Of a stretch of DNA of 64,000 bases, positions 11,402 through 19,563 are shown piece by piece; position 1 is the first letter of the stretch, and each line of letters starts with the position of its first letter. The notes under the pieces were generated by a model, which searched no databases, was not told where the DNA came from, and worked only from the letters and a program-made list of their open reading frames with translations. Position numbers and translations under genes: made by a program. Origin of the DNA: Limnohabitans sp. (GTDB taxonomy: Bacteria > Pseudomonadota > Gammaproteobacteria > Burkholderiales > Burkholderiaceae_C); contig NZ_JAFEIF010000004.1 in assembly GCF_017848645.1 (NCBI RefSeq), positions 1-64,000 of the forward strand. The letters run 5' to 3'.

Positions 11402-11415
11402 GCCAGGGAAGAAAC

Positions 11416-12294
11416 ATGGGACAAAAAATCCATCCTACCGGCTTCCGTTTGGCCGTCAGCCGTAACTGGTCCAGCCGTTGGTACGCCAGCAACAAAGACT
11501 TCGCCGGCATGCTGGCCGAAGACATCAAGGTGCGTGAGTACCTCAAGGCCAAGCTCAAGAACGCCGCGGTTTCCCGCGTGCTGATCGAGCGTCCAGCCAA
11601 GAGCGCCCGCATCACCATCTTCTCGGCTCGTCCAGGTGTGGTGATCGGCAAAAAAGGCGAAGACATCGAGTTGCTCAAGAAAGAACTCGCTGCTCGCTTG
11701 GGCGTGCCTGTTGCGGTCAACATCGAAGAAGTGCGCAAGCCCGAAATCGATGCCCAACTGATCGCTGACAGCATCACCCAGCAACTCGAAAAGCGGATCA
11801 TGTTCCGCCGTGCCATGAAGCGTGCCATGCAAAACGCCATGCGTCTGGGTGCCCAAGGCATCAAGATCATGTCGGCTGGTCGTCTGAACGGCATCGAAAT
11901 TGCCCGTACCGAGTGGTACCGCGAAGGCCGTGTGCCATTGCACACCCTGCGTGCGGACATCGATTACGCCACTTCTGAAGCCAAGACCACTTACGGCGTC
12001 ATCGGCGTCAAGGTCTGGGTCTACAAGGGTGATACTTTGGGTCGCAACGATGCACCAGCTCTGGCTGAGCCTCGTGCCGAAGAAGAGCGCCGTCCGCGTG
12101 GTCCACGCCGTGACGCACGTCCTGGTGAGCGCCCCGCAGGCGATCGCCGTGGCGGCCCACGTCGCCCCGCTGGCACCAACACAGCACCCACCGACGGCAG
12201 CGACAAGCCTGCCGGCGCGGGTGGTGATGCCAAACCCGCCGTTAAGCGCGTACGCACAGTCGCCGCGCCAGCTGCAGCAGCTGACGGTCAATAA
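11416..12294 (+). CDS. rpsC: 30S ribosomal protein S3 with long basic C-terminal tail
   Basis: S3 forms the mRNA entry channel with S4 and S5. The N-terminal KH domain carries the GKKG loop at residues 78-81 and the C-terminal S3 domain runs to about residue 212. The 292-residue product is about 60 longer than the E. coli protein. The extra tail is low complexity: acidic-Arg (AEEERRPRG), then Arg/Gly/Pro repeats, then Ala/Gly/Lys-rich to the end. Similar tails occur in other Burkholderiales (known to me, not searched). I chose the ATG at 11416, just after AGGGAAG, because [11 protein letters not shown] is the universal S3 start. Confidence 0.98.
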   Translation: MGQKIHPTGFRLAVSRNWSSRWYASNKDFAGMLAEDIKVREYLKAKLKNAAVSRVLIERPAKSARITIFSARPGVVIGKKGEDIELLKKELAARLGVPVAVNIEEVRKPEIDAQLIADSITQQLEKRIMFRRAMKRAMQNAMRLGAQGIKIMSAGRLNGIEIARTEWYREGRVPLHTLRADIDYATSEAKTTYGVIGVKVWVYKGDTLGRNDAPALAEPRAEEERRPRGPRRDARPGERPAGDRRGGPRRPAGTNTAPTDGSDKPAGAGGDAKPAVKRVRTVAAPAAAADGQ

Positions 12295-12305
12295 GGAGTA
12301 ACAAC

Positions 12306-12722
12306 ATGCTGCAACCTGCTCGCAGAAAGTTCCGCAAGGAACAGAAAGGCCGCAACACCGGCGTCGCTACCCGTGGTAACACGGTGGCGTTCGGTGACTT
12401 CGGTCTGAAGTCCACAGACCGCGGCCGTTTGACGGCCCGCCAGATCGAAGCCGCACGCCGTGCGATTTCCCGTCACGTCAAGCGTGGCGGCCGCATCTGG
12501 ATTCGTGTGTTCCCTGACAAGCCGATTTCCACCAAGCCTGCTGAAGTGCGTATGGGTAACGGTAAAGGTAACCCTGAATACTATGTGGCCGAGATCCAGC
12601 CCGGTAAGGTGCTCTACGAAATCGTGGGCGTGCCTGAAGAGTTGGCCCGTGAAGCCTTCAAATTGGCCGCTGCCAAGCTGCCCTTGCGCACCACGTTCGT
12701 GGCACGCATGATTGGCCAATAA
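12306..12722 (+). CDS. rplP: 50S ribosomal protein L16
   Basis: L16 contacts the A-site tRNA and 5S rRNA. The 138-residue protein begins [17 protein letters not shown], contains [27 protein letters not shown] and ends with the conserved [17 protein letters not shown] precedes the ATG. Confidence 0.98.
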   Translation: MLQPARRKFRKEQKGRNTGVATRGNTVAFGDFGLKSTDRGRLTARQIEAARRAISRHVKRGGRIWIRVFPDKPISTKPAEVRMGNGKGNPEYYVAEIQPGKVLYEIVGVPEELAREAFKLAAAKLPLRTTFVARMIGQ

Positions 12723-12739
12723 TTCAGGAGAAATAAGAA

Positions 12740-12934
12740 ATGAACGCTGCTGAATTGCGCCAAAAAGACGTTGCTGGTGTGAAAGACGAAATCAAAGCGC
12801 TGCAAAAAGCCCACTTTGGCCTTCGTATGCAAAAAGCCACACAACAACTCGGCAACACCGGTACGCTGAGCCAGACTCGCCGTGCCATCGCCCGTGCCAA
12901 AACCATCCTTGCCCAAAAGCAAGCCGCCAAGTAA
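12740..12934 (+). CDS. rpmC: 50S ribosomal protein L29
   Basis: L29 is a small helical protein next to L23 at the tunnel exit. The 64-residue product begins [18 protein letters not shown] and retains the [20 protein letters not shown] core. CAGGAGAAA precedes the ATG. Confidence 0.97.
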   Translation: MNAAELRQKDVAGVKDEIKALQKAHFGLRMQKATQQLGNTGTLSQTRRAIARAKTILAQKQAAK

Positions 12935-12943
12935 GGAGTGACC

Positions 12944-13213
12944 ATGACGGAAGCTAAAACATCCCTCAAGCGCACCTTGATTGGCAAGGTGGTCAGCGAC
13001 AAGCGCGCCAAGACCGTGACCGTGCTGGTCGAGCGTCGTGTGAAACACGCCCTCTACGGCAAGATCGTGGCCAAGTCGAGCAAGTACCACGCGCACGACG
13101 AAACAGGTGAGTACCACCTGGGCGACACCATCGAAATCACGGAAAGCCGTCCGATTTCGAAGACCAAAAACTGGGTTGCTACGCGCCTGGTTCAGAAAGC
13201 TGCTGCCGTTTAA
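12944..13213 (+). CDS. rpsQ: 30S ribosomal protein S17
   Basis: S17 is a primary 16S rRNA binder with an OB fold. The 89 residues include [24 protein letters not shown] and the [18 protein letters not shown]-terminus. The ATG at 12944 is chosen because AAGGAG is at 12933-12938; the in-frame GTG at 12938 overlaps that site. It is the last S10-operon gene here: a strong terminator follows within 35 bases and rplN is absent. Confidence 0.97.
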   Translation: MTEAKTSLKRTLIGKVVSDKRAKTVTVLVERRVKHALYGKIVAKSSKYHAHDETGEYHLGDTIEITESRPISKTKNWVATRLVQKAAAV

Positions 13214-13246
13214 GCCCATCCGGCCGACTGCTGCAGACTTTTTGAA

Positions 13247-13277
13247 AACGACCCACAATGGTGGGTCGTTTTTTTTT
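13247..13277 (+). terminator. intrinsic terminator ending the S10 operon
   Basis: A perfect 10-bp stem AACGACCCAC (13247-13256) / GTGGGTCGTT (13261-13270) with loop AATG is followed by an uninterrupted T-run. It lies 34 bases after the rpsQ stop. Confidence 0.93.
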
Positions 13278-13316
13278 ACCCCGGCAATATCGCCAAACCA
13301 CAACAAGGAGCACAAC

Positions 13317-13823
13317 ATGATCAAAGTCGGAGACACATTGCCCGCAGCCACACTGATGGAATACGTCGAAGTGGAAGGCAACGGTTGCAGCATTGGCCCC
13401 AATCCCGTCGACGTGGCCAAAGCCACAGCGGGCAAGACCATCGCCCTGTTTGCCTTGCCAGGCGCCTTCACCCCCACCTGCTCGGCCAAACACGTACCGG
13501 GCTATGTGGAAAACCACGATGCCCTGAAGGCAGCCGGCGTGGACGAAATCTGGTGCGTGAGCGTGAACGACGCATTCGTGATGGGTGCCTGGGCACGTGA
13601 GCAGAAAACCGGTGCCAAAGTGCGCATGCTGGGCGACGGCAGTGGCGATTTCAGCAAAGCCACAGGCTTGACGCTGGACCTGACATCGCGTGGCATGGGT
13701 TTGCGAAGCAACCGCTATTCCATGCTCGTCAAAGACGGCAAGGTGGCCACCTTGAACGTGGAAGGTCCTGGCAAATTTGAAGTCAGCGATGCCGGAACGC
13801 TGCTGGCCCAAGCCAAGGGCTGA
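13317..13823 (+). CDS. peroxiredoxin, Prx5/redoxin type
   Basis: A 168-residue cytosolic thiol peroxidase that reduces hydrogen peroxide and organic hydroperoxides. The peroxidatic Cys lies in LPGAFTPTCSAKHVPGYV, the Prx5 signature with conserved Pro, Thr and Cys, and the catalytic Arg region is RSNRYSMLV. A second Cys occurs in EIWCVSVND. The start at 13317 follows AAGGAG; the frame is open further upstream into rpsQ, which is not used. It is isolated between two terminators, so it is a single-gene transcription unit. Confidence 0.95.
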   Translation: MIKVGDTLPAATLMEYVEVEGNGCSIGPNPVDVAKATAGKTIALFALPGAFTPTCSAKHVPGYVENHDALKAAGVDEIWCVSVNDAFVMGAWAREQKTGAKVRMLGDGSGDFSKATGLTLDLTSRGMGLRSNRYSMLVKDGKVATLNVEGPGKFEVSDAGTLLAQAKG

Positions 13824-13839
13824 ACTGGGTCAACCAGAC

Positions 13840-13867
13840 AAAAAAGGGACCTGAGGTCCCTTTTTTT
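13840..13867. terminator. bidirectional terminator between peroxiredoxin and GNAT genes
   Basis: Stem GGGACC (13846-13851) / GGTCCC (13855-13860) with loop TGA is flanked by an A-run on the left and a T-run on the right, so it can end the plus-strand peroxiredoxin transcript and the converging minus-strand GNAT transcript. Confidence 0.9.
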
Positions 13868-13907
13868 ACGCATGCTGGTCAAGGTGTCAAGCTGGCCGAC
13901 ACACCAG

Positions 13908-14411
13908 TCAGGCAATGTCCACTTTGAGGTAATGCGCCCCAGCGTGCGGGTTATGGTAGTAGGGTGGAATTTCGACAAAACCCAAATCCTCGTACAAGGC
14001 GCGAGCGGCCTCCATGTCGTCCAGGGTGTCGAGCAAGACGCAGTGATAGGCCGCAGCTCGGGCAGCATCCAGAATGCCTTCAGTCAGCAAGCGGCCCAGT
14101 CCCAGACCCCGGTAGGCAGGGCGCACATACAGACGCTTCATCTCGGCGGCATTGGCATAGTCGCTGGCATCGAATGGCCGCAAAGCACAGCACCCGGCCA
14201 CAGCACCGTCCACCCAAGCCAAAAGCAAGGCACCACGGGGTTCGCTGTACTCGCCAGGCAGGGTATTGAGCTCCTGCTCAAAACCCTGAAAACACAAATC
14301 CACATTCAGGCTGGCCGCGTACTCCATGAAAATGGTGCGCGTGGCCAGCCAATCGGTCGCATGCTTGGGGTTTCGCAGCGCAATGACGGGTGTTTCAGAC
14401 GATGGATTCAA
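13908..14411 (-). CDS. GNAT family N-acetyltransferase
   Basis: A 167-residue single GNAT domain. The acetyl-CoA pyrophosphate loop reads RGLGLGRLL (R/Q-x-x-G-x-G/A pattern), preceded by the beta-4 segment AEMKRLYVRPAYRG and followed by LYEDLGFVEIPPYYHNP at the C-terminus. The acceptor substrate cannot be named. It lies 38 bases downstream of the cytochrome b gene on the same strand and may be cotranscribed with it. Confidence 0.87.
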   Translation of the reverse strand: MNPSSETPVIALRNPKHATDWLATRTIFMEYAASLNVDLCFQGFEQELNTLPGEYSEPRGALLLAWVDGAVAGCCALRPFDASDYANAAEMKRLYVRPAYRGLGLGRLLTEGILDAARAAAYHCVLLDTLDDMEAARALYEDLGFVEIPPYYHNPHAGAHYLKVDIA

Positions 14412-14449
14412 GGGGGGAACCTCCTCATGCGCACAGTGTAAGGGCGTGA

Positions 14450-15124
14450 TCAGCCCGCAAGGGACAGCAATCCATAAACGGCCAATGCCGACAGACCCAA
14501 GAGCAGCAAGGCCCCAAGGCGGTGGCGCAGCTGATCGTGCGAGGCAGGAACCGGCTCAGGCAAGCTTTTGTCACCGTGGATCATGGCGGGCACCAAGGGC
14601 GGATGTTTCCTGAAACGGTGCCAAAGCAAAGCCAGCAAGTGCAAGACCACCAACAAAATGATGATCAGCTTGCCCCAATTCTTGTGCCAGGCCGAAGCCC
14701 ATGTCACCCAGCTGCCGGAGATCAGTGCCGTCAAAGGTCCGGCGTTGGCGATCTCGTCGTCACTGATCAAACCGGTAGACACCTGAAACAACAGAAAAAA
14801 CAGCATGGCGAGAATGGACCATGAGCCCAGGGGGTTGTGTCCGGCTTCGGTCCGTTCGGCTGAACGTGTTTGCAAGTAGGCCAAAGCATGTCGTGGGTGC
14901 AAGGGCAAACGGGACCAGCGAGACCAATGACCACCCACAAAGCCCCAAGCCAATCTAAAAAGCAACAAAGTGAGTACGGCATAGCCCAAGCGGAAATGCC
15001 ACACCATGGCGTTGCCCCCCACATTGCCCGTGATGACCAAGCCAATCACGCAAGCGGCCAATGCCCAATGGAACAAGCGGGTGGGCAGATCCCAAATGCG
15101 AACTGTGAACATGGGCACTTTCAT
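14450..15124 (-). CDS. cytochrome b561-type membrane protein
   Basis: A 224-residue inner-membrane diheme cytochrome b of the b561/Ni-Fe hydrogenase b-subunit superfamily. It opens with VRIWDLPTRLFHW, giving the first His ligand near residue 19. Further candidate ligands are His in VWHFRLGY (about 43) and in the last two core helices at SAWHKNWG and VVLHLLALLWH. A fifth hydrophobic segment closes the protein. It is divergent from a cytochrome c' gene 82 bases away; pairs like this act together as a b/c electron-transfer unit. Starts at 15124 and 15112 are both possible. Confidence 0.88.
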   Translation of the reverse strand: MKVPMFTVRIWDLPTRLFHWALAACVIGLVITGNVGGNAMVWHFRLGYAVLTLLLFRLAWGFVGGHWSRWSRLPLHPRHALAYLQTRSAERTEAGHNPLGSWSILAMLFFLLFQVSTGLISDDEIANAGPLTALISGSWVTWASAWHKNWGKLIIILLVVLHLLALLWHRFRKHPPLVPAMIHGDKSLPEPVPASHDQLRHRLGALLLLGLSALAVYGLLSLAG

Positions 15125-15206
15125 GGAAGCAGAAAAGAGAAAGATATGAGAAACTGAATCAAGGATAAATCTTTTTAACCTTGTTTAACCATGATGGGAG
15201 TCAAAC

Positions 15207-15659
15207 ATGAAATACACAACGCGCTGCGCTGGTGCTTTGTTGCTGGTGGCGATGGGCCTGCCCGCCCAGGCGCAATTTGCCAAACCCGAAGATGCCATCA
15301 AATACCGCAAGGCAAGTTTCACGGTGATGGCGGCGCATTTCGGCCGACTCGGTGCCATGGCCAATGGCCGCACGCCCTACGATGCCAAGGCAGCAGCTGA
15401 CAACGCCGATGTGGTGGCCACCCTGTCCAAGTTGCCTTGGGCGGCGTTTGGGGAAGGCACCGACAAAGGTGATACCCGTGCCAAGCCAGAGGTCTGGAAA
15501 GAAGCTGCCAAGTACAAAGAAGCGGCTGACAAAATGCAAGCCGAAATCGTGAAGCTGAATACCGCAGCCAAAGCGGGCAACATTGATGCCTTGAAGGTGG
15601 CATTTGGTCCGGCAGCCGCGTCGTGCAAGGCTTGTCACGACAACTTCCGCAAGGATTAA
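15207..15659 (+). CDS. cytochrome c' (class II c-type cytochrome)
   Basis: A 150-residue periplasmic four-helix cytochrome. The signal peptide runs from MKYTTRC to about residue 22 (LPAQA). The heme motif is CKACH at 140-144, ten residues from the C-terminus, the class II position. Class II cytochromes bind NO/CO and may buffer nitrosative stress or pass electrons, here probably with the divergent cytochrome b. GGGAG precedes the ATG with six-base spacing. Confidence 0.92.
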   Translation: MKYTTRCAGALLLVAMGLPAQAQFAKPEDAIKYRKASFTVMAAHFGRLGAMANGRTPYDAKAAADNADVVATLSKLPWAAFGEGTDKGDTRAKPEVWKEAAKYKEAADKMQAEIVKLNTAAKAGNIDALKVAFGPAAASCKACHDNFRKD

Positions 15660-15695
15660 AAGCAGCGCAGGCCACCAGCCTGACAACCACAGCAC

Positions 15696-15718
15696 AACCG
15701 GGTCAGCGCGGCCCGGTT
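15696..15718. terminator. possible hairpin between convergent cytochrome c' and TlpA-like genes
   Basis: AACCGGG (15696-15702) pairs with CCCGGTT (15712-15718) in the 81-base convergent gap. No T-tract follows on either side, so a terminator role is tentative. Confidence 0.35.
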
Positions 15719-15740
15719 GCTGGTGTGACGGACATGCGAA

Positions 15741-16268
15741 TCAGGATTCGGCCAGCAGCTTGTCGATCAACTGGTGCAGTTCGACAAAGTCAGGCGTACC
15801 CACAAAGCGCTTGACGATTTGCCCTTGCTTGTTCACCAAAAAGGTGGTGGGCGTGAGTTTGACATCGCCCCAAGCGCGCGCAACACCCCCGGTGTTGTCA
15901 ATGGCCACTTTGAAGGGCAACTGACGTGATTGCGCAAAGTTGACCACGTAGCTGGGCGGGTCGTAGCTCATGGCCACGGCCACGGTTTCATAGCCCCGGT
16001 CCTTGAACTTGTTGTGGGTGGCGATCAGCTCGGGCATTTCGGCCACACACGAGGTGCAGCTGGTGGCCCAGAAATTGACCAAAGATACTTTTCCTTGCAA
16101 TTGCTGCGTGCTCACGGTGCTGCCGTCGAGCAAAACGAAGGAAGATTCGGGCGCACGCTCACCCGCACACCCCCACAGGGCCAGCAGCAAGCCGAGCGTG
16201 CAAGCCCCATTCAACACACGACGGCCCACAGGCTGCAAATTCCAGGGAGTATTCAGGTGGTTCTTCAT
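15741..16268 (-). CDS. TlpA-like thioredoxin-fold lipoprotein
   Basis: A 175-residue membrane-anchored, periplasm-facing disulfide reductase-like protein. The N-terminus has a hydrophobic stretch ending in LLLALWGC (Cys34, probable lipidation site). The thioredoxin fold contains CTSC at 71-74 in VNFWATSCTSCVAEMPE, and cis-Pro in LTPTTFLVNKQG. Family members deliver electrons for cytochrome c maturation or other envelope thiols, consistent with neighbouring cytochromes. The ATG at 16268 is chosen because upstream residues are not conserved-looking; it overlaps the divergent DUF4197 start. Confidence 0.88.
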   Translation of the reverse strand: MKNHLNTPWNLQPVGRRVLNGACTLGLLLALWGCAGERAPESSFVLLDGSTVSTQQLQGKVSLVNFWATSCTSCVAEMPELIATHNKFKDRGYETVAVAMSYDPPSYVVNFAQSRQLPFKVAIDNTGGVARAWGDVKLTPTTFLVNKQGQIVKRFVGTPDFVELHQLIDKLLAES

Positions 16269-16955
16269 CGCAGAAAGTTTAATACGTTCGCCATGTCCTC
16301 GGGCATTTTGGCCATTGTGCCCGCGCATGCCTTCAGTTTGGCGGACTTGAGCGCCGGGGATGCCTCACAAGGCATGAAGCTGGCCTTGGAAAAAGGCGCC
16401 AGTGCGGCGATCGGTTTGCTTGGGGTTCAAGATGGCTTCATGGGCAATGACAAAGTGCGCATTGGCTTGCCGGATGTCTTGAACAAGGGCGCGAGAATGC
16501 TCAAGACGCTGGGCATGGGCCAGCAACTCGATGCTTTGACCTTGCAAATGAACCGGGCCGCCGAACAGGCTGTGCCCTTGGCCCAAAAGGCCTTGATGCA
16601 GTCGATACAGACCATGTCGGTGCAAGACGCCAAGGACATTTTGAAGGGGGGCGACACAGCGGTTACCCAATTCTTTGTGGACAAGACGCGTGCGCCCTTG
16701 AGTGCGCAATTCTTGCCCCAGGTCACACAGGTGTTGGGCCAATTGGGCGTGGTGGAGCAATTCAATGCGGTGGCGGGCAAGTTGTCCAGCATGGGTCTGG
16801 TGCCCAAAGACAAAGCCTTGTTGGAAAACCACGTCACCGGAAAAACCCTGGATGGGCTGTATTACATGATCGGCGAAGAGGAAAAAAAGATCCGCCAAAA
16901 CCCGGCTCAGGCAGGCAGTGCCTTGCTCAGCAAGGTGTTTGGCGCATTGCGCTGA
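16257..16955 (+). CDS. DUF4197 family exported protein
   Basis: The mature region contains the DUF4197 pattern: FSLADLSAGDASQGMKLALEKGA opening, a GNDKVRIGLP segment and a GLYYMIGEEEKKIRQNP segment near the end. The function of the family is unknown. I favour the GTG start at 16257: AGGGAG is at 16244-16249, and it yields a signal peptide with n-region HRRKF and cleavage after VPAHA. The alternative ATG at 16293 has a poorer signal peptide. With GTG the product is 232 residues and the first 12 bases overlap the divergent TlpA-like gene. Confidence 0.85.
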   Translation: MVLHRRKFNTFAMSSGILAIVPAHAFSLADLSAGDASQGMKLALEKGASAAIGLLGVQDGFMGNDKVRIGLPDVLNKGARMLKTLGMGQQLDALTLQMNRAAEQAVPLAQKALMQSIQTMSVQDAKDILKGGDTAVTQFFVDKTRAPLSAQFLPQVTQVLGQLGVVEQFNAVAGKLSSMGLVPKDKALLENHVTGKTLDGLYYMIGEEEKKIRQNPAQAGSALLSKVFGALR

Positions 16956-16988
16956 GTGTGCCCACTCAGGCGCCAAACGAAAAAGGCT

Positions 16989-17717
16989 TTAGAGCAAGGA
17001 CAACAAGCGCTGGACCAAGCCATCCGGGTCGCTGACCATGGGGTCATGACCGGTGTGCATCTCCAGCACTTGTGAGCCCGGCAGCCATGCGCCGTCCCAG
17101 AACTTGGGGTCCACCATGCGCAGGCGGCTGACATCGATGGTGCCCAAAGGTGGTGTGGTGCAGTTGATGAAGGTGCGCGGCACGCTGGCCACGCGTTGCG
17201 GATCAAAGTCGAGCACTTGGGTGTAGGGGCCGCCCGGGTGCGGGGTTTGACGTCTTTGCACCCAGGCGTGGTCGGCATCACTCAAGCCAAAAACCGACGG
17301 GTCCGGCGCAGGGAAAGCATGCAGGGGATCGGCTTGCGCCGCAGCGATGCGGGCATTGCGGGTGGCGCTGGCGTGGGTGCTGCTCCAGCTTTCGCCGGGT
17401 TTGGGCAGCACCGCGTCCAGATAGACCAGGTGGCGCAGGCGCTCGGGCCTGCGGTCGGCCACGGCCGTGCCCAGCATGCCGGCATAGGAGTGCACCACCA
17501 GTACAACGTCGTCCATCTCTTCGGCTTCCATGGCGGCCATCACATCCGTGATGTGGGTTTCCAGATCGATGCCTGGGCTGAGCAAGTGAGCGCGCTCACC
17601 CACTCCAGTTAGGGTGACGGCATGGACGCGGTGCCCAGCACCCATCAGGCCCGGCACCACACGCTGCCAACACCAAGCCCCGTGCCACGCGCCATGCACC
17701 AGTAAAAAGTTGGCCAT
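16989..17717 (-). CDS. alpha/beta hydrolase, plant methylesterase/pyrethroid-hydrolase-like
   Basis: A 242-residue cytosolic hydrolase. It opens with FLLVHGAWHGAWCW (oxyanion-hole region), has the nucleophile Ser77 in VVHSYAGM and ends with MHTGHDPMVSDPDGL, which provides the catalytic His. These features match the methylesterase/hydroxynitrile-lyase-like branch (EstC and plant MES proteins). The start at 17717 overlaps the stop of the upstream CoA-transferase by one base (TGATG), so the two are coupled; the hydrolase may process an ester or thioester linked to it. Confidence 0.87.
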   Translation of the reverse strand: MANFLLVHGAWHGAWCWQRVVPGLMGAGHRVHAVTLTGVGERAHLLSPGIDLETHITDVMAAMEAEEMDDVVLVVHSYAGMLGTAVADRRPERLRHLVYLDAVLPKPGESWSSTHASATRNARIAAAQADPLHAFPAPDPSVFGLSDADHAWVQRRQTPHPGGPYTQVLDFDPQRVASVPRTFINCTTPPLGTIDVSRLRMVDPKFWDGAWLPGSQVLEMHTGHDPMVSDPDGLVQRLLSLL

Positions 17718-18961
17718 CAGATCACCCCTTTGCCGCGCAGGGGTCCGAGTTTTTCGGCGTTCCAGCCCAGCACTTCGGCCAAGACTTCGGCGGTGTGCTG
17801 GCCCAGCATGGGCGGCGGCAAGTCCTGGCGCACGGGTGTAAGGCTCATCTTGATCGGGCTGGCCACCAGTTTCAGATCGGGTTTGATGGGGTGCTGCCAA
17901 TCTTGCACCATGCCACGGGCCTGGATTTGCGGGTCCACAAAGACCTCGCTCAGGGTGTTGATGGCTCCGCAGGGCACCTTGGCCGCTTCAAGGGCCGCCA
18001 GCCAGTCGGCCTTGGTGCGGGTTTTCAGGATGCCCTCCAGCAGGGGCACCAGGGTGTCGCGGTGACGCACGCGTTGGGTGTTTTGGGCGTAGCGTAGGTC
18101 CTGCGCCAGCTCTGGGTAGCCCGCCACAGCGCAGAACTTGGCAAATTGCCCATCGTTGCCCACCGCCAAGATCAAGTGGTCGCGGCTGCCAGGCGCAGCG
18201 CCCGGTGGGGCCATGACCTCGAACACCTGGTAGGGCACGATGTTCTGGTGTGCGTTGCCTGCGCGGCCGGGCGTTTTGCCGCTGACCAGGTAATTCGATC
18301 CCAAATTGGCCAGCATGGCGACCTGCGTGTCGAGCAAGGCCATGTCGACCATCTGGCCCTCGCCCGTGCGCTCGGCGTGGCGCAGGGCCGCCAAAATCGC
18401 CACCGTGGCGTACATGCCGGTGAACAGATCGGCCACGGCGACACCCACTTTTTGCGGGCCGCCGCCCAAGTCATCACGCTCACCGGTCACACTCATCAGG
18501 CCACCGATGCCTTGCACGGCATAGTCGTAGCCCGCCCGCTCGCGGTAAGGGCCGGTCTGGCCAAAGCCGGTCACGCTGCAATAGACCAGCTTGGGGTTCA
18601 AGGCGCTCAGGCTGGCGTAGTCCAGGCCGTAACGGGCCATGTCGCCGACCTTGAAGTTCTCCACAAACACGTCGCAGTGGCGAACCAGTTCGCGGATCAG
18701 CGCTTGGCCCTCGGGCTGGGCGATGTCGCAGGTCACCGATCGCTTGTTGCGGTTGGCGCCCAAATAGTAGGCGGCCTCGGCGGTGTCCTGGCCTTGCGCG
18801 TCCTTCAAGAAGGGTGGCCCCCAGGTGCGGGTGTCGTCGCCCGTGCCGGGGCGTTCGATCTTGATGACATCAGCCCCCAGATCGGCCAAGGTCTGGGTAC
18901 ACCAGGGGCCCGCCAAAACGCGGGAGAGGTCGAGAACGCGGATGCCGTCGAGTGAATTCAT
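17717..18961 (-). CDS. CaiB/BaiF family (class III) CoA-transferase
   Basis: A 414-residue CoA-transferase that moves CoA between carboxylic acids via an aspartyl-CoA thioester. The N-terminus GIRVLDLSRVLAGPW, the LGADVIKIERPG segment and the catalytic-Asp region VAVADLFTGMYA (Asp178) are all present. The acid substrate is unknown. I chose the ATG at 18961 (MNSLDGIRVL) because the family begins near there; 18970 and 18979 are in-frame alternatives. Confidence 0.9.
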   Translation of the reverse strand: MNSLDGIRVLDLSRVLAGPWCTQTLADLGADVIKIERPGTGDDTRTWGPPFLKDAQGQDTAEAAYYLGANRNKRSVTCDIAQPEGQALIRELVRHCDVFVENFKVGDMARYGLDYASLSALNPKLVYCSVTGFGQTGPYRERAGYDYAVQGIGGLMSVTGERDDLGGGPQKVGVAVADLFTGMYATVAILAALRHAERTGEGQMVDMALLDTQVAMLANLGSNYLVSGKTPGRAGNAHQNIVPYQVFEVMAPPGAAPGSRDHLILAVGNDGQFAKFCAVAGYPELAQDLRYAQNTQRVRHRDTLVPLLEGILKTRTKADWLAALEAAKVPCGAINTLSEVFVDPQIQARGMVQDWQHPIKPDLKLVASPIKMSLTPVRQDLPPPMLGQHTAEVLAEVLGWNAEKLGPLRGKGVI

Positions 18962-19014
18962 GGGGCACATTGTCGCCAAAACCCAATGTGGCCGCTGATC
19001 AGGATAATCACCCC

Positions 19015-19563
19015 ATGCGAATCCATACTTCGGCCTTGGTGGCCAGCCTCTTCGGGGCCCTGACTTTGAGCGCTTGCAGCCCAGCCCAGAACTGGCGCAA
19101 CGTGACTTTCGAGGGAACCGCCCTCAGAGCCCAATTGCCCTGCAAACCCGACCGTACCACCCGCAGCGTGCCTTTGGGCGGCGTGCCTGTGGACCTGCAG
19201 GTCGTGGGCTGCGAAAGCGGCACGGCCATGGTGGCGGTGATGAGTGCGCCCTTGCCTGCCGGCGATGATGCCAGCGCGGTGATGGTCGCCTGGCAAAAAG
19301 CCACCCTGGACAATGCCCGCGTGACCCAGCCCTTGGCGGCCGGGCAGCAGCAGGCTTGGCAGCGGCCGGGCCAGTTGCCCTTGGCGACGTCTGTGCGGGT
19401 GCAAGCCCAGGGCCAGCGGGCCAATGGCGAGCCGGTGAACATGGACGCCGTGTGGGGGGCGGTGGCCGAAGGTGAGCGGGTGAGGCTGGTCCATGCCGTG
19501 GTCTACGACCGCAAAATCCCGGCGGAATTGGCCAACACTTTGTTTGAAAGCATCCAGCCATGA
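19015..19563 (+). CDS. lipoprotein of unknown function
   Basis: A 182-residue protein with a lipoprotein signal peptide ending in ALTLSAC, so lipidation is predicted at the Cys near residue 21. The mature part has two further Cys (CKPDRT and GCESG) that may pair. I do not recognise a family. The start MRIHTSALVASLFG at 19015 gives a proper signal peptide; earlier in-frame starts do not. It overlaps the MFS gene by four bases (ATGA), suggesting coupled expression. Confidence 0.75.
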   Translation: MRIHTSALVASLFGALTLSACSPAQNWRNVTFEGTALRAQLPCKPDRTTRSVPLGGVPVDLQVVGCESGTAMVAVMSAPLPAGDDASAVMVAWQKATLDNARVTQPLAAGQQQAWQRPGQLPLATSVRVQAQGQRANGEPVNMDAVWGAVAEGERVRLVHAVVYDRKIPAELANTLFESIQP

